Of a stretch of DNA of 64,000 nucleotides, positions 18,135 through 27,130 are shown in pieces. The DNA comes from Symsagittifera roscoffensis (Eukaryota; Xenacoelomorpha; Acoela; Convolutidae). Location of the stretch: positions 49,181,011 to 49,245,010 of the forward strand of contig NC_087065.1 in assembly GCF_963678635.1 (NCBI RefSeq), read 5' to 3'. The notes beneath the pieces were generated by a model. The model saw nothing but the letters and a program-made list of their open reading frames with translations, did not search any database and was not told the DNA's origin. The translations under genes and the position numbers were made by a program. Positions within the stretch are counted from its first letter, which is position 1; each line of letters begins with the position of its first letter.

Positions 18135-19350
18135 ACCCTCCGCTCCGGGCGTATGCCCGAGTTAGAGGCCTTAATGACTGTTATTGTACTAGGGGGAAGG
18201 TGCGTACCCTCCGTCTAGTGCAATTTAGCTTTTTAACTTAGTTAACACCGAAAATTCCGGGGGCCGGAGGGTTAGGTGGGAAATCTAGAGCCCGCTTGTC
18301 CTGAGGTCCCAGGACCAGAAACAATTAAAGAGAAAGCGTAAAACCAAACAAAAATAGTGTATAACCAAGAAAAAGCCAAAAATAAATTTATTTAAAAACA
18401 AAAAAGTACAAAAAACAGTAAAAAAAAATCCAAAAAAGACCAAAAACAGTAAAAAACATAAAGTGACAGTTTATATGTTATTTCCGGACGAGATGTGATC
18501 TGACCTTCCTATTTGTTGTTGTTTCAGATTGATTTATATCGTTTCTGATAGAGAGATTGTGTGTTTTGGTGAAGGGTTGGGTACCCTCCCTCGAGTGTAA
18601 TTTGAGTGTTTAAGCACGTTAATGGTGATTTTGCCGGTGACCGGAGGGTAGAGTGGCAGGCTGATCAACGTGTTCCACACTCAACAGGGACATCAAGGAC
18701 AACATCCGCAACGACTGTTGGGTATCGTTGAAGCAATTTTAGTATCGTTCGGGTACTATTTCCTTAAAACTTAAGTGGTGGGGGGCACGATTGGCGCGGT
18801 CCGATTGTACCCTCCATCGATTACAAATTTCCGAGTTAAGGGTCTTAATTCGAATATTTTGGTGCAAAGGAGGGTATAGTACTATTTATTAACGACTATT
18901 TATAGATTATTGTCCTTACTATATATTACTTATCTCCTATTTAGACCCAAGAAACACCCATTTTTTGTCGAAAATTACCAATTTTCGACCAAACTGTAGA
19001 CCCCCAAATTTTCGGATATCCGAGCTTTTCCGATAGGCAAAAAGCTTTTATATAGAGAGTAGCCACGTAGTTCGATCCCCTTTATTAAAGAAACCGCGTG
19101 AGCAAAGATTCAGTGGAAGTTAGAAAAACGAGAATTTTTCGACCAAAATTTTGATAATTTTCTGTATTTTGTCAATCTGTTTTGGGGATCGAGTTTTTGA
19201 GTTTTTAGAGTTAGAGCAATAAAATTTTTGCGTTAGGAGCGTGCTAGCATAACGTGCTCGGTTACTAGAGAAATTTTTGGGTAACCCTCCGAGTAGCTCC
19301 GTGGATAGAGCTAACGACTTAAGGTTTGGAAAAGGAAGGAATCGGAGGGT
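18135..19350. repeat. Five 67-bp symmetric units (leader B)
   Basis: Units lie at 18135-18201, 18206-18272, 18583-18649, 18809-18875 and 19284-19350. Each starts ACCCTCC and ends GGAGGGT (GGAAGGT in the first), and each is exactly 67 bp. TTAA stands at unit positions 28-31 and 37-40 in three of them, with one-base variants or a one-base shift in the others. Several also have an AATTT-type tract near positions 17-21 with a mirror tract near 47-51. Sequence between these marks is largely different from unit to unit. The family extends into the LTRs and into element A. Confidence 0.75.
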
Positions 19351-19852
19351 CCAAATTTGATAGTTTTTGGCCAAATTTTTGTTTCTAAACCAATTTTGGT
19401 CCAGTTTTTTGCATTATTCCAGTGCCGTACAGGGCTACTACGCTCATTTCAAGTATTTTTAGGCACTTTCGACCGGAATTGCGAAAAAAGTCTTTCAGAT
19501 CCTATACAGGTGGTGAAAAAGGCCATTTTGACGAACGCGTTTTTGGCGATTTCTCAAAGACTAGTTATCCGATCGGGATAATTTTGGTACCATAAGTCGA
19601 CGTTTTTGACCACTTTTCCGAATCGCAACCGTTTTTGGGTTGATTATTTCGGAAAAGAAAAATTTTTTAGAATTTGTTGGTTCGGAGGGTCCAAGTAACG
19701 GGCAACCCTCCGAGAGGCAGAAAATTTTATCAAAACATCTTTTTATTCAACTGGGAAGGTTGACCGTGTCAGCCAACCTAGTTTTAAGTCAGGTAGACCG
19801 CTTTCAGAGGCTTTACTGCGGTGATTTAACCCTTTTTCTTGATTTTGGGGGA

Positions 19853-20216
19853 ACCCTCCGAAGTGACCCTCCGGAGTCAGCTAAGCCCTTTAGCAACCCT
19901 CCTTAGTGGAAAATTTCCACGAGATCACCCTAAGAAGTTGAAACAGCTCCCCCTAGAACTCCTAGCTTATTTTGACGCTTTTTGAAGCTAGTAGGAGAAC
20001 CTTCCAAGTGAGAACAGAAAATTTGAAAATTTTGGAGGTACCCTCCGAAGTGACCCTCCGGAGCGTATTAAGCATCTTATTGACCCTCCTTAGTAAATTT
20101 AGGGGGACCCTCCGAAGTAACTTGGGTGATTAAGATACCCTCCTAAGTAACTTGAGTGATTGAGGTACCCTCCGAGGTAACCCTCCGGAGTGTCTTAAAC
20201 CTTCTAGCGACCCTCC
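19853..20216 (+). repeat. Three ACCCTCC triplet blocks (leader B)
   Basis: ACCCTCC starts at 19853/19866/19896, at 20040/20053/20083 and at 20167/20180/20210. Each block therefore has spacings of 13 and 30 bp. The 30-bp interval holds (C/T)TAA-N5-(T/C)T(A/T)-type symmetry like the core of the 67-bp units. Further single ACCCTCC copies lie between the blocks. Confidence 0.7.
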
Positions 20217-20492
20217 TTGTAAGAGACTTGAGTAAACCTTCTGTGGCAATTTGGGAAACGGAAAATATCCATTTAATTAGGATCATATTAGGATATTAGG
20301 CGTGCTTATCAGGGTCATAAGAACCCATTCTGACCCGGAAATTCGTGATCAACTTTGGATTCTATATTGGGTGTATTAGAAGTACCCGAACAAGATTTTT
20401 TTTTTTTTGATTGTGATTTTGGTTGAGTGGTTGCCTTGAGCTACTTAATAGGAAAGTTCGGGCAATCCGGGAACAAATAAAGGAAGACCTCG

Positions 20493-20521
20493 GTGGGTGT
20501 ATTAAGCAAATACACACCCAC
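20493..20521 (+). ncRNA. Leader hairpin, copy 1 (element B)
   Basis: GTGGGTGTATT pairs with AATAC..ACCCAC, with a 2-nt bulge and a 5-nt loop. Flanks (GACCTCG before, TTGAGAAG after) are the same in copy 2 and related in element A. Confidence 0.55.
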
Positions 20522-20678
20522 TTGAGAAGAAGAATTGTTCCCTACTCTCGTGCACTTGGAGCAGTCCGAGTGTGGGAGAGCTTTTTCATAGATTTGACGA
20601 AATTTCGACCAAGAGGTTGCCTTGAGCTACTTAGTAGGACAGCTCGGGCAATCGGAGGACACCTAAAAGAAGACCTCG

Positions 20679-20707
20679 GTGGGTGTATTAGGCAAATACA
20701 CACCCAC
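20679..20707 (+). ncRNA. Leader hairpin, copy 2 (element B)
   Basis: It has the same stem as copy 1, exactly 186 bp downstream, with one loop change. It lies about 490 nt before the gag ATG, matching the position of the single hairpin in element A. Confidence 0.55.
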
Positions 20708-21193
20708 TTGAGAAGACTGTGTCCTGGGCTTCGTTCTTTCGGATCGTTCCGATTGGGGGAAGTCTTTTTCTTTAAGACTAAGTTTTATTTATCTATTTCT
20801 GAATCATCACTGCTTTTTATCGAAGATTGTTTAATTTTAACAAAGCAGTGACTTGATAAATTGTGTGGCGATAAATTGATACTGACAAAAGGTCGCTGTC
20901 ACCTGTAGGATATTCTTATCTGATTATCGATTGTGTTTTGTGTGTCGATTATATCTTGTGGAAACTTAGTGATACTGTTATACTATACAACCGGGTTGAG
21001 TTAGCATTATATCAATACTGGGTAGACCCTGTGTGTAACTTTAGCTGAGTCACTAATTTAGTCGTGAGAGATCTAAGAGACATTTTGATACTGACGGAAT
21101 CGAGTAGGCAGCGTTAAGTGATTTAACTAAATCTTGTTTGTGGTACGTTTGCATTGCCATCAAATTACGAATACTTTCATTTTGTACAAAACT

Positions 21194-24100
21194 ATGCAGC
21201 GCAGGGACTCGTTAGGATCGACTACTAAAATTCCCAGGCTAAGCAAGGGAAGCACGCGGAAATTTAGAACTAGGCGTAGCCAAACCTCGTTTAGCAGCGC
21301 TTCCGACGCGTTTGCTGAAGACGAATCGACTAAAGGTCAACCTGATCTTTCAGTGATCGAAATGAGACTAAGGAGCGAGAAAAACCTTGATGGCAATCAA
21401 GGGCGGAGCGCCGAGGCCGAGCCTGCGAGCGAAACGCCGGTGGATCCCTTTGACGAAGGGGAGCGAACGCTCATTCGACCCGACTTTGAGCCAGACGGGG
21501 TCCTCGAACGAGAGGAAGTCGAGAGGACAGAGGAGACCTCGGAGCGTTCCGAGGTCGAACCTCGGGAGGAAGTGTTGTACAGGGGAATGTCCAAATCAGA
21601 GACTAAGAGCTATAAATGGAGAAAGGAACCTTCACATCTGACAAGTGCACACTCATCCTTGGCCAAACAGAGTAACAACGCGATGATGTCGAGTATGAGT
21701 CCGGGTAAAGAGCAGACGTTCTCGAAGGCCAAGAAGAGTTGGAAGTCCTTGTACGACGAACGCATGGCGTCACTACCAACTGTAGGTTTGACTTCCAGTG
21801 ATGACTACCCGGAGATAACCCATCCGGATGTGAACTTCACACCGTGCCCAAGGAACGACATGAGCAGGGAGGCATCTTCTGCCTCGCCGACCAGGCCTAT
21901 GTCAGATGGGATAACGATGGGAGCATCATCAACGTTTGACAGACTGATGACGTCAATGCACAAGCAAAAGGGCGGTGCGTCATCAAGTACTAGGCTACAG
22001 TCACAGTTGACCTCGTCTTCTCTGGGGCTAACCCCGCCACTGGGGGCAGCTGGTGACATAAGTGATATGTTCGCTGGTGTGATGAATGGCCTGGATGAAT
22101 TGAGGCGAGACATGACTAAGCGGATAGATCAAGTTGACGAGAGAGCTCACCATGGTCGAGAGAATTTGAAAGATGAGCTAACGCACGTGAAGTCGCAGGC
22201 GAGGTTTGATCAGGCTCAATTGATTCGTGACACCGATCAATGCCTGGCCGAGAGCCTGGCTCAGGCAAACAAAGAGTCAGAGGAAAGAGAGGCTAGGATG
22301 ACAAGAGAGATCGAGCGATTGTTGAATGATCATGATAATACCTACGCCCAAACGATGACTGGCCTGGAAAGGAGGTTGGACGCCAAATCTGACTTGATGA
22401 TGCGGAAGCTTGACGCGATCCTGAATGGGAATAATTGGCAGGAGCATTCCAACTCAAGGGAGCGCTCACGCCATGCGAATGTTGGAGATGGTACGGGCAA
22501 CAGTGCCAGAGCCCAGCAAGGCTCGAGAACGAACTACGAACATAGAAACAAGGAGCGGCCAAGGGGAGCCCCGCAGAGGCCTGGCTGGACAAATCCAGTC
22601 CCACCGGAGGCAGATGCCACCCCGGAGACAAGATTGCCAACCGTGCCACAAGTCAGTTCAGTACCAGATCTGACTACAGTCTCACAAGACACAACGATGT
22701 ATGCCTCGATGTTTGAGCCTCTGAACAGATCTCTTGAAACATTCATCACCAAGCTCTCGAAGTCAACCGAGAGAGGAGAGAGGTCAAGAAGAACACTGAA
22801 AAAGCCGAAGTCATATAAAGACGAGTCAGACGGCTGCATTGATACTTGGATAGAGGTGATGAAGTTACACTTTGAGGAAGAGAATCTCTCCAAGAAACAA
22901 GAGTGCAGCGCGCTGACGAGCAACCTAGAGGGTACTGCATTAAATTGTGTAATGGCGAAAAGAGCCAATGAGAGAGACAGCGCTCGCAAGATATTCGACA
23001 TCCTGCTGAATCGTTTCGGCTCTGGAGTACAAGGGCACCAGGCCATGGTGAAGTTCGAGAAGAGGCGTCAGAGAGATGAAGAATCAATAGATAAATTCTT
23101 GGACGACCTTGAATTGCTCAGGAGGAGGAGCAACCCGGATGAGAGAATATCCGAACGAAACTTGGCGATCGCTTCGAAGTTCATGGATGGTGTAAGGAGT
23201 GAGGAGTTGAAGACGATGTTGGCCACTCACTTCACCCTGTCGCTTGACCAGGTACCCACGCCCGACGACTTGCGTATGAAGTCACGCGAGTATTTACTGA
23301 TAAAACCGAGGGCGCAAAACCGTTACAGCAATTATGGCAACTATAGCGGGACAAACACTGGTGCGAATTCCAGTTGGTACAAACCTCGCGATGACATGGA
23401 CAAGAGGAGGTCGTGTGCGAATTGTGGTTCGATGGACCATCACGTTTCTGCGTGTTCTGCATACAAACAGAACATCAAGGCCATAGGCTACTTTCTCGAG
23501 GACGCTGACGCGACCGACGAGGATCATGAAGAGTACGTGAGAGGGCTCATCATGAAATATGGTCCGAGGTGTTTCTTCTGTAATTTGGAGGGACACTTCA
23601 AGTCGGATTGTACTCAATTTTGGGACGCAGTAGCGGACGCGAAACATCCCCGCCACGAAGAGGCGCTTTCGGGTGTCAAGGCCAGTCGAGCACGTCTGAT
23701 GAACGAGGCTGAATCTCGGAGAAAGGAAACGACACCGAGCACCTTTGCGACCAAAAAGGTTAAGACATGGCCTGACGAGGTGGTAGCCTCGAACCTCGAA
23801 GCAGAGTCGTCTAGTCCACTCAAGGTGGATTACGGCCTGGCGGCAAGGACAGCGCTGCAGAATGTCAAACAGCACCTTGCCACGAAAGAAGTGGAGCAAT
23901 GGGTAAGGTCGGAGCTGGAGAGCACAGATCTTCGGGAAAGTCTTAATGTCCTGAGTAAGACGACAAGAGCAGAAGATGAAAAAGAGCCCAAGAAACAGGG
24001 ACTAAAACTGAACGTTATATCTGGCAAGACTTTCGGCATGACGAAGGCAGGGACCAAAATAATGTCTATCATCTCAGTCGCAGGGCACCAGGTGGTCAAG

Positions 24101-27100
24101 AACCTGAGCGAGCCATCCGAGATTACACTGGTCCACCTGGACATCTATGCCGACTACCTGAAGGAGAAGGATCCCAAACTGGACTCCAGGGCAGTGCGAG
24201 CGCTGCTCACAACGGGAGGTCCGAGGCTGATGAAAGTGGACGGACATTATATCGATGTCCATGGCCCTTACCCGATTCGGATGAACGTGGATGGCATCAA
24301 TATCTACACGAAAGCTCACATAACTGATGCGAACGATCAGGTTGGCCGGATATACATTGGTCAAGAGGAGCTGAAGGTCAGACGAATCGGACACAACGCG
24401 ATGCTCGAACAAGATGCTGTGCATATTGGTTGCGAGGCAGATCTGGCCGCACACGTTCTGGACGTGCAAGGCAGACAACTTTCAGTAAAGGGGCTGCTAG
24501 ACACGGGAGCAGTGGTTAGTGTCATGCCAATCAAAACTTGGACCGACATGGGTTTCGAAAGATCGGATCTCATACCGACAAACATCAGGTTGGCAGCTGC
24601 CAATCAGGGAGCGATCTATGTCGCCGGACGAACCCCGATCATCTCACTGCAGCTTGGAGGAAGACATCTTTGGATGAGCTTCCTAGTAGTAGAGAATTTG
24701 GACGAATCCGACCAGTTCATCCTAGGAAGGGATTTCGTTCGCAACTTTGACGTCACGATTGATCCCAATGACGGATTGATTAGGATCAAGGATCCTGAAA
24801 GAAAGTATGAGAAAAGACCCCTTAATAAGATCTTAATTAATCAGGCCAAGGTGCCGATTTTTCTGGATCGAAAAGTTAGATTAAAACCGAACCAAGCCGT
24901 AGTAGCGACGTTTAGGATGAGGAACTTGAATGAACTCAGCAATGACAGACAGGTGTGTCTGGTACCAAATCCAAACAGTAAAAGCTCGGCTATTTTAGGA
25001 AGAAGCTTCTCACTCACTCAGAGCGGACTGTGTGTGAGTGTGTTATTGAACACAGAAGCAACAACAGTGACAATACAGAGGGGAAAGAAACTTGGCTACG
25101 CTTTGCCTCTGAACACAGACTTTCTGAGTGTGGAGAACTTGAAGAAGTTTGACGTAACTAAATGTCCATTACATGCGAACCAAGAATGTATAATGAAAAG
25201 AGTAATTGAATTGAAATCTTATAGGAAATTGTTTTCAATGAAGTCGGAAACAGATGATGGGCTGTCTAGTTGTTCCAACTTTCCTGAGAGGCCGACGGAA
25301 GCAGAGTTAGCAGCGAATAGGCCTGTCCTACCTGAGATAGAACATCTGAAGGGTAAAATATCTGACAAGGAACTAGATTCGCTTAGGGCGGTGCTAGATC
25401 GGAACGCAGACGTTTTTTCAAAGCATAAGGCCGATATAGGTTGTTGCAATTTTGTAGAGCACGAGATTGAGATAGAAGAGGGCTCGGTACCTCATAGGGA
25501 AGGGGCGAGAAGAATGACCCCAAATAAGTCAGAAGCGTGTAGGAAGGAAATTGAAATGTTAATGGAGTACGACATGATTGAGCCGTCGAAGTCCCCATGG
25601 GCTTGTGGCGTGGTCATGGCGAAAAAGAAAGGGGGGCAACTCAGGTTTTGTTGTGATTTCCGTTATCTGAACGCAGTGACTATAAAAGACGCATACCCCA
25701 TTCCCCGCATCGATGAGAGCCTATCCAAGCTGGGAGACGCTAAGTTCTTCACGACGTTGGATTTGGGCTCAGCATTCTGGCAAGTGCCACTCAGAAAGCA
25801 AGATCGAGAGAAAACAGGTTTCGCGTGTGAGCTGGGACTCTTCCAGTGGAAGAGGATGCCATTCGGATTGTGCAACGCGACGGCCACATTCCAGCGACTG
25901 ATGGCCCAGGCACTCACGAGCGTCACTAAGAAATACGGGAATCTCATCATGTGTTATGTCGATGATGTTGTGATTGCAACACCAACCCTAGAAGACCACA
26001 TAGAGAGGTTGGAGGAGGTGTTTTCTTGCATGAAGCAGGCGGGTCTGAAATGCAAACCCTCTAAGTGTGAAATCCTCAGGGATTCCATAAAGTATTTGGG
26101 CCGCCTGGTTGACAAACATGGAGTGAGACCAGATCCCGAAGCAGTTGAAGCGGTGTTGACCTGGAAGGCACCTAAAACAGATACACAGTTGATGAGTTTT
26201 CTGGGATTCGCCAATTATTATCGTGAGTTCATCAAGGGGTATGCTGACAAAATATACCCCATGCAGAGATTGATGAGAAACAAGGGCAAAAAGTTCACCT
26301 GGACTGATGAGGCACAAGTCTCATTTGAAAACATCAAACGTGAACTTTGCGAGGCACCGGTCCTCGGCATGCCAACGGAGAAGGGAATGTTCGTGCTGGA
26401 CACGGATGCATCAGTGGTTGCGATATCAGGCATACTTCACCAAGAGCAGGAGTGGAACGGGAGAACGGTTCTTCGTCCGATAGCTTATGGAAGTAAAGTC
26501 CTGAGTGACACTGAGATGAAGTACGGCGCACCAAAAGCGGAGATGTTTGCTGTGATCACGTTCGTGGAAAAATACAGGGCCTACCTGGGGAGTGCTCCAT
26601 TCAAGTTACGTGTGGACAATCGTGCCCTTGCCTGGCTGAAAACCTATTCGATGGATCAAAGCTACATTGGTCGTTGGATCGTGCGCTTGGATGGATACCA
26701 CATGATCATAGAGCACCGTACCCGTGACAAGCACCAGAACGCAGATAGCCTCAGTAAAAAGACAGAATTTTATGAGCGCCTCGAGGAGAAGCAGGCTAAC
26801 CAATCAGAGATCAAAGAGGGGTTTTCCTTTCTGGACAAAGAAACCTACGATAAGCTGCCACTTACTAGGTGGTTAGACAAATCAGGACATCCTATACCTG
26901 GACACCCTGACCTTCCAGTGGAGACGGCCGCGGAGATAAAGCTTTTAGCCAGAGGCGAACCCGTTCCGTTGGACCTGCTAGTCCGATCCAACTTGGTACA
27001 GCAAGAACTGACCAGGCTGGGTATAAACAGCATCGCTTTATTGAATAAGACGGTGAACGTGGCGCCGGACGTCATGGGAAAACTCCGTGACTTGTTGGAT

Positions 27101-27130
27101 AGGGAAGTGAATAGGCATGATCGTGAATGA
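21194..27130 (+). CDS. Gag-Pol of element B, N-terminal part up to in-frame TGA
   Basis: The start is ATG 21194; its neighbourhood (RKF-type basic segment) aligns with A's N terminus. Residues: coiled-coil and low-complexity region to ~520; capsid-like domain ~540-700; CCHC knuckles at ~741-754 and ~792-805; protease DTG 1103-1105; reverse transcriptase with YVDD 1588-1591; RNase H with DTD at 1736-1738. The frame ends at TGA 27128-27130 (codon 1979), where element A has a Trp codon, so a single TGG-to-TGA change explains the stop. Everything needed up to RNase H is present. Integrase lies beyond the stop in the same frame, so integrase and macrodomain would require readthrough or help in trans. 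Close in sequence to A, more distant from C. Confidence 0.9.
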   Translation: MQRRDSLGSTTKIPRLSKGSTRKFRTRRSQTSFSSASDAFAEDESTKGQPDLSVIEMRLRSEKNLDGNQGRSAEAEPASETPVDPFDEGERTLIRPDFEPDGVLEREEVERTEETSERSEVEPREEVLYRGMSKSETKSYKWRKEPSHLTSAHSSLAKQSNNAMMSSMSPGKEQTFSKAKKSWKSLYDERMASLPTVGLTSSDDYPEITHPDVNFTPCPRNDMSREASSASPTRPMSDGITMGASSTFDRLMTSMHKQKGGASSSTRLQSQLTSSSLGLTPPLGAAGDISDMFAGVMNGLDELRRDMTKRIDQVDERAHHGRENLKDELTHVKSQARFDQAQLIRDTDQCLAESLAQANKESEEREARMTREIERLLNDHDNTYAQTMTGLERRLDAKSDLMMRKLDAILNGNNWQEHSNSRERSRHANVGDGTGNSARAQQGSRTNYEHRNKERPRGAPQRPGWTNPVPPEADATPETRLPTVPQVSSVPDLTTVSQDTTMYASMFEPLNRSLETFITKLSKSTERGERSRRTLKKPKSYKDESDGCIDTWIEVMKLHFEEENLSKKQECSALTSNLEGTALNCVMAKRANERDSARKIFDILLNRFGSGVQGHQAMVKFEKRRQRDEESIDKFLDDLELLRRRSNPDERISERNLAIASKFMDGVRSEELKTMLATHFTLSLDQVPTPDDLRMKSREYLLIKPRAQNRYSNYGNYSGTNTGANSSWYKPRDDMDKRRSCANCGSMDHHVSACSAYKQNIKAIGYFLEDADATDEDHEEYVRGLIMKYGPRCFFCNLEGHFKSDCTQFWDAVADAKHPRHEEALSGVKASRARLMNEAESRRKETTPSTFATKKVKTWPDEVVASNLEAESSSPLKVDYGLAARTALQNVKQHLATKEVEQWVRSELESTDLRESLNVLSKTTRAEDEKEPKKQGLKLNVISGKTFGMTKAGTKIMSIISVAGHQVVKNLSEPSEITLVHLDIYADYLKEKDPKLDSRAVRALLTTGGPRLMKVDGHYIDVHGPYPIRMNVDGINIYTKAHITDANDQVGRIYIGQEELKVRRIGHNAMLEQDAVHIGCEADLAAHVLDVQGRQLSVKGLLDTGAVVSVMPIKTWTDMGFERSDLIPTNIRLAAANQGAIYVAGRTPIISLQLGGRHLWMSFLVVENLDESDQFILGRDFVRNFDVTIDPNDGLIRIKDPERKYEKRPLNKILINQAKVPIFLDRKVRLKPNQAVVATFRMRNLNELSNDRQVCLVPNPNSKSSAILGRSFSLTQSGLCVSVLLNTEATTVTIQRGKKLGYALPLNTDFLSVENLKKFDVTKCPLHANQECIMKRVIELKSYRKLFSMKSETDDGLSSCSNFPERPTEAELAANRPVLPEIEHLKGKISDKELDSLRAVLDRNADVFSKHKADIGCCNFVEHEIEIEEGSVPHREGARRMTPNKSEACRKEIEMLMEYDMIEPSKSPWACGVVMAKKKGGQLRFCCDFRYLNAVTIKDAYPIPRIDESLSKLGDAKFFTTLDLGSAFWQVPLRKQDREKTGFACELGLFQWKRMPFGLCNATATFQRLMAQALTSVTKKYGNLIMCYVDDVVIATPTLEDHIERLEEVFSCMKQAGLKCKPSKCEILRDSIKYLGRLVDKHGVRPDPEAVEAVLTWKAPKTDTQLMSFLGFANYYREFIKGYADKIYPMQRLMRNKGKKFTWTDEAQVSFENIKRELCEAPVLGMPTEKGMFVLDTDASVVAISGILHQEQEWNGRTVLRPIAYGSKVLSDTEMKYGAPKAEMFAVITFVEKYRAYLGSAPFKLRVDNRALAWLKTYSMDQSYIGRWIVRLDGYHMIIEHRTRDKHQNADSLSKKTEFYERLEEKQANQSEIKEGFSFLDKETYDKLPLTRWLDKSGHPIPGHPDLPVETAAEIKLLARGEPVPLDLLVRSNLVQQELTRLGINSIALLNKTVNVAPDVMGKLRDLLDREVNRHDRE

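Larger units (their letters stand above)
20429..20790 (+). repeat. 186-bp direct repeat in leader B
   Basis: Copy 1 starts at 20429 and copy 2 at 20615, each opening GGTTGCCTTGAGCTACTTA. Both include a CTCGGTGGGTGTATTA hairpin region and end in an AGCTTTTTC/AGTCTTTTTC-like segment. An open frame with no ATG runs through both, but the similarity to element A is confined to the hairpin part, so I read this as RNA rather than protein. Confidence 0.75.
18086..21193 (+). other. Untranslated leader of element B
   Basis: 3.1 kb without a convincing ORF. From 5' to 3' it holds five exact 67-bp symmetric units (18135-19350), scattered ACCCTCC/GGAGGGT motifs, three copies of an ACCCTCC triplet block (19853-20216), a T13 run near 20396, a 186-bp direct repeat bearing two hairpins (20429-20790), and an AT-rich tail before the gag ATG at 21194. 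Other parts show nothing I can name. Confidence 0.75.

Noticed and set aside
13600-20230. CRISPR-like array
   Set aside because: Repeats are short CCCTCCGG motifs with irregular spacing and palindromic units rather than constant direct repeats with unique spacers, and the context is a eukaryotic retrotransposon leader.
20423-20851. 142-codon ORF with an internal protein-level repeat
   Set aside because: No ATG; the repeat is a 186-bp DNA duplication and conservation with element A is limited to the hairpin, not to the reading frame.
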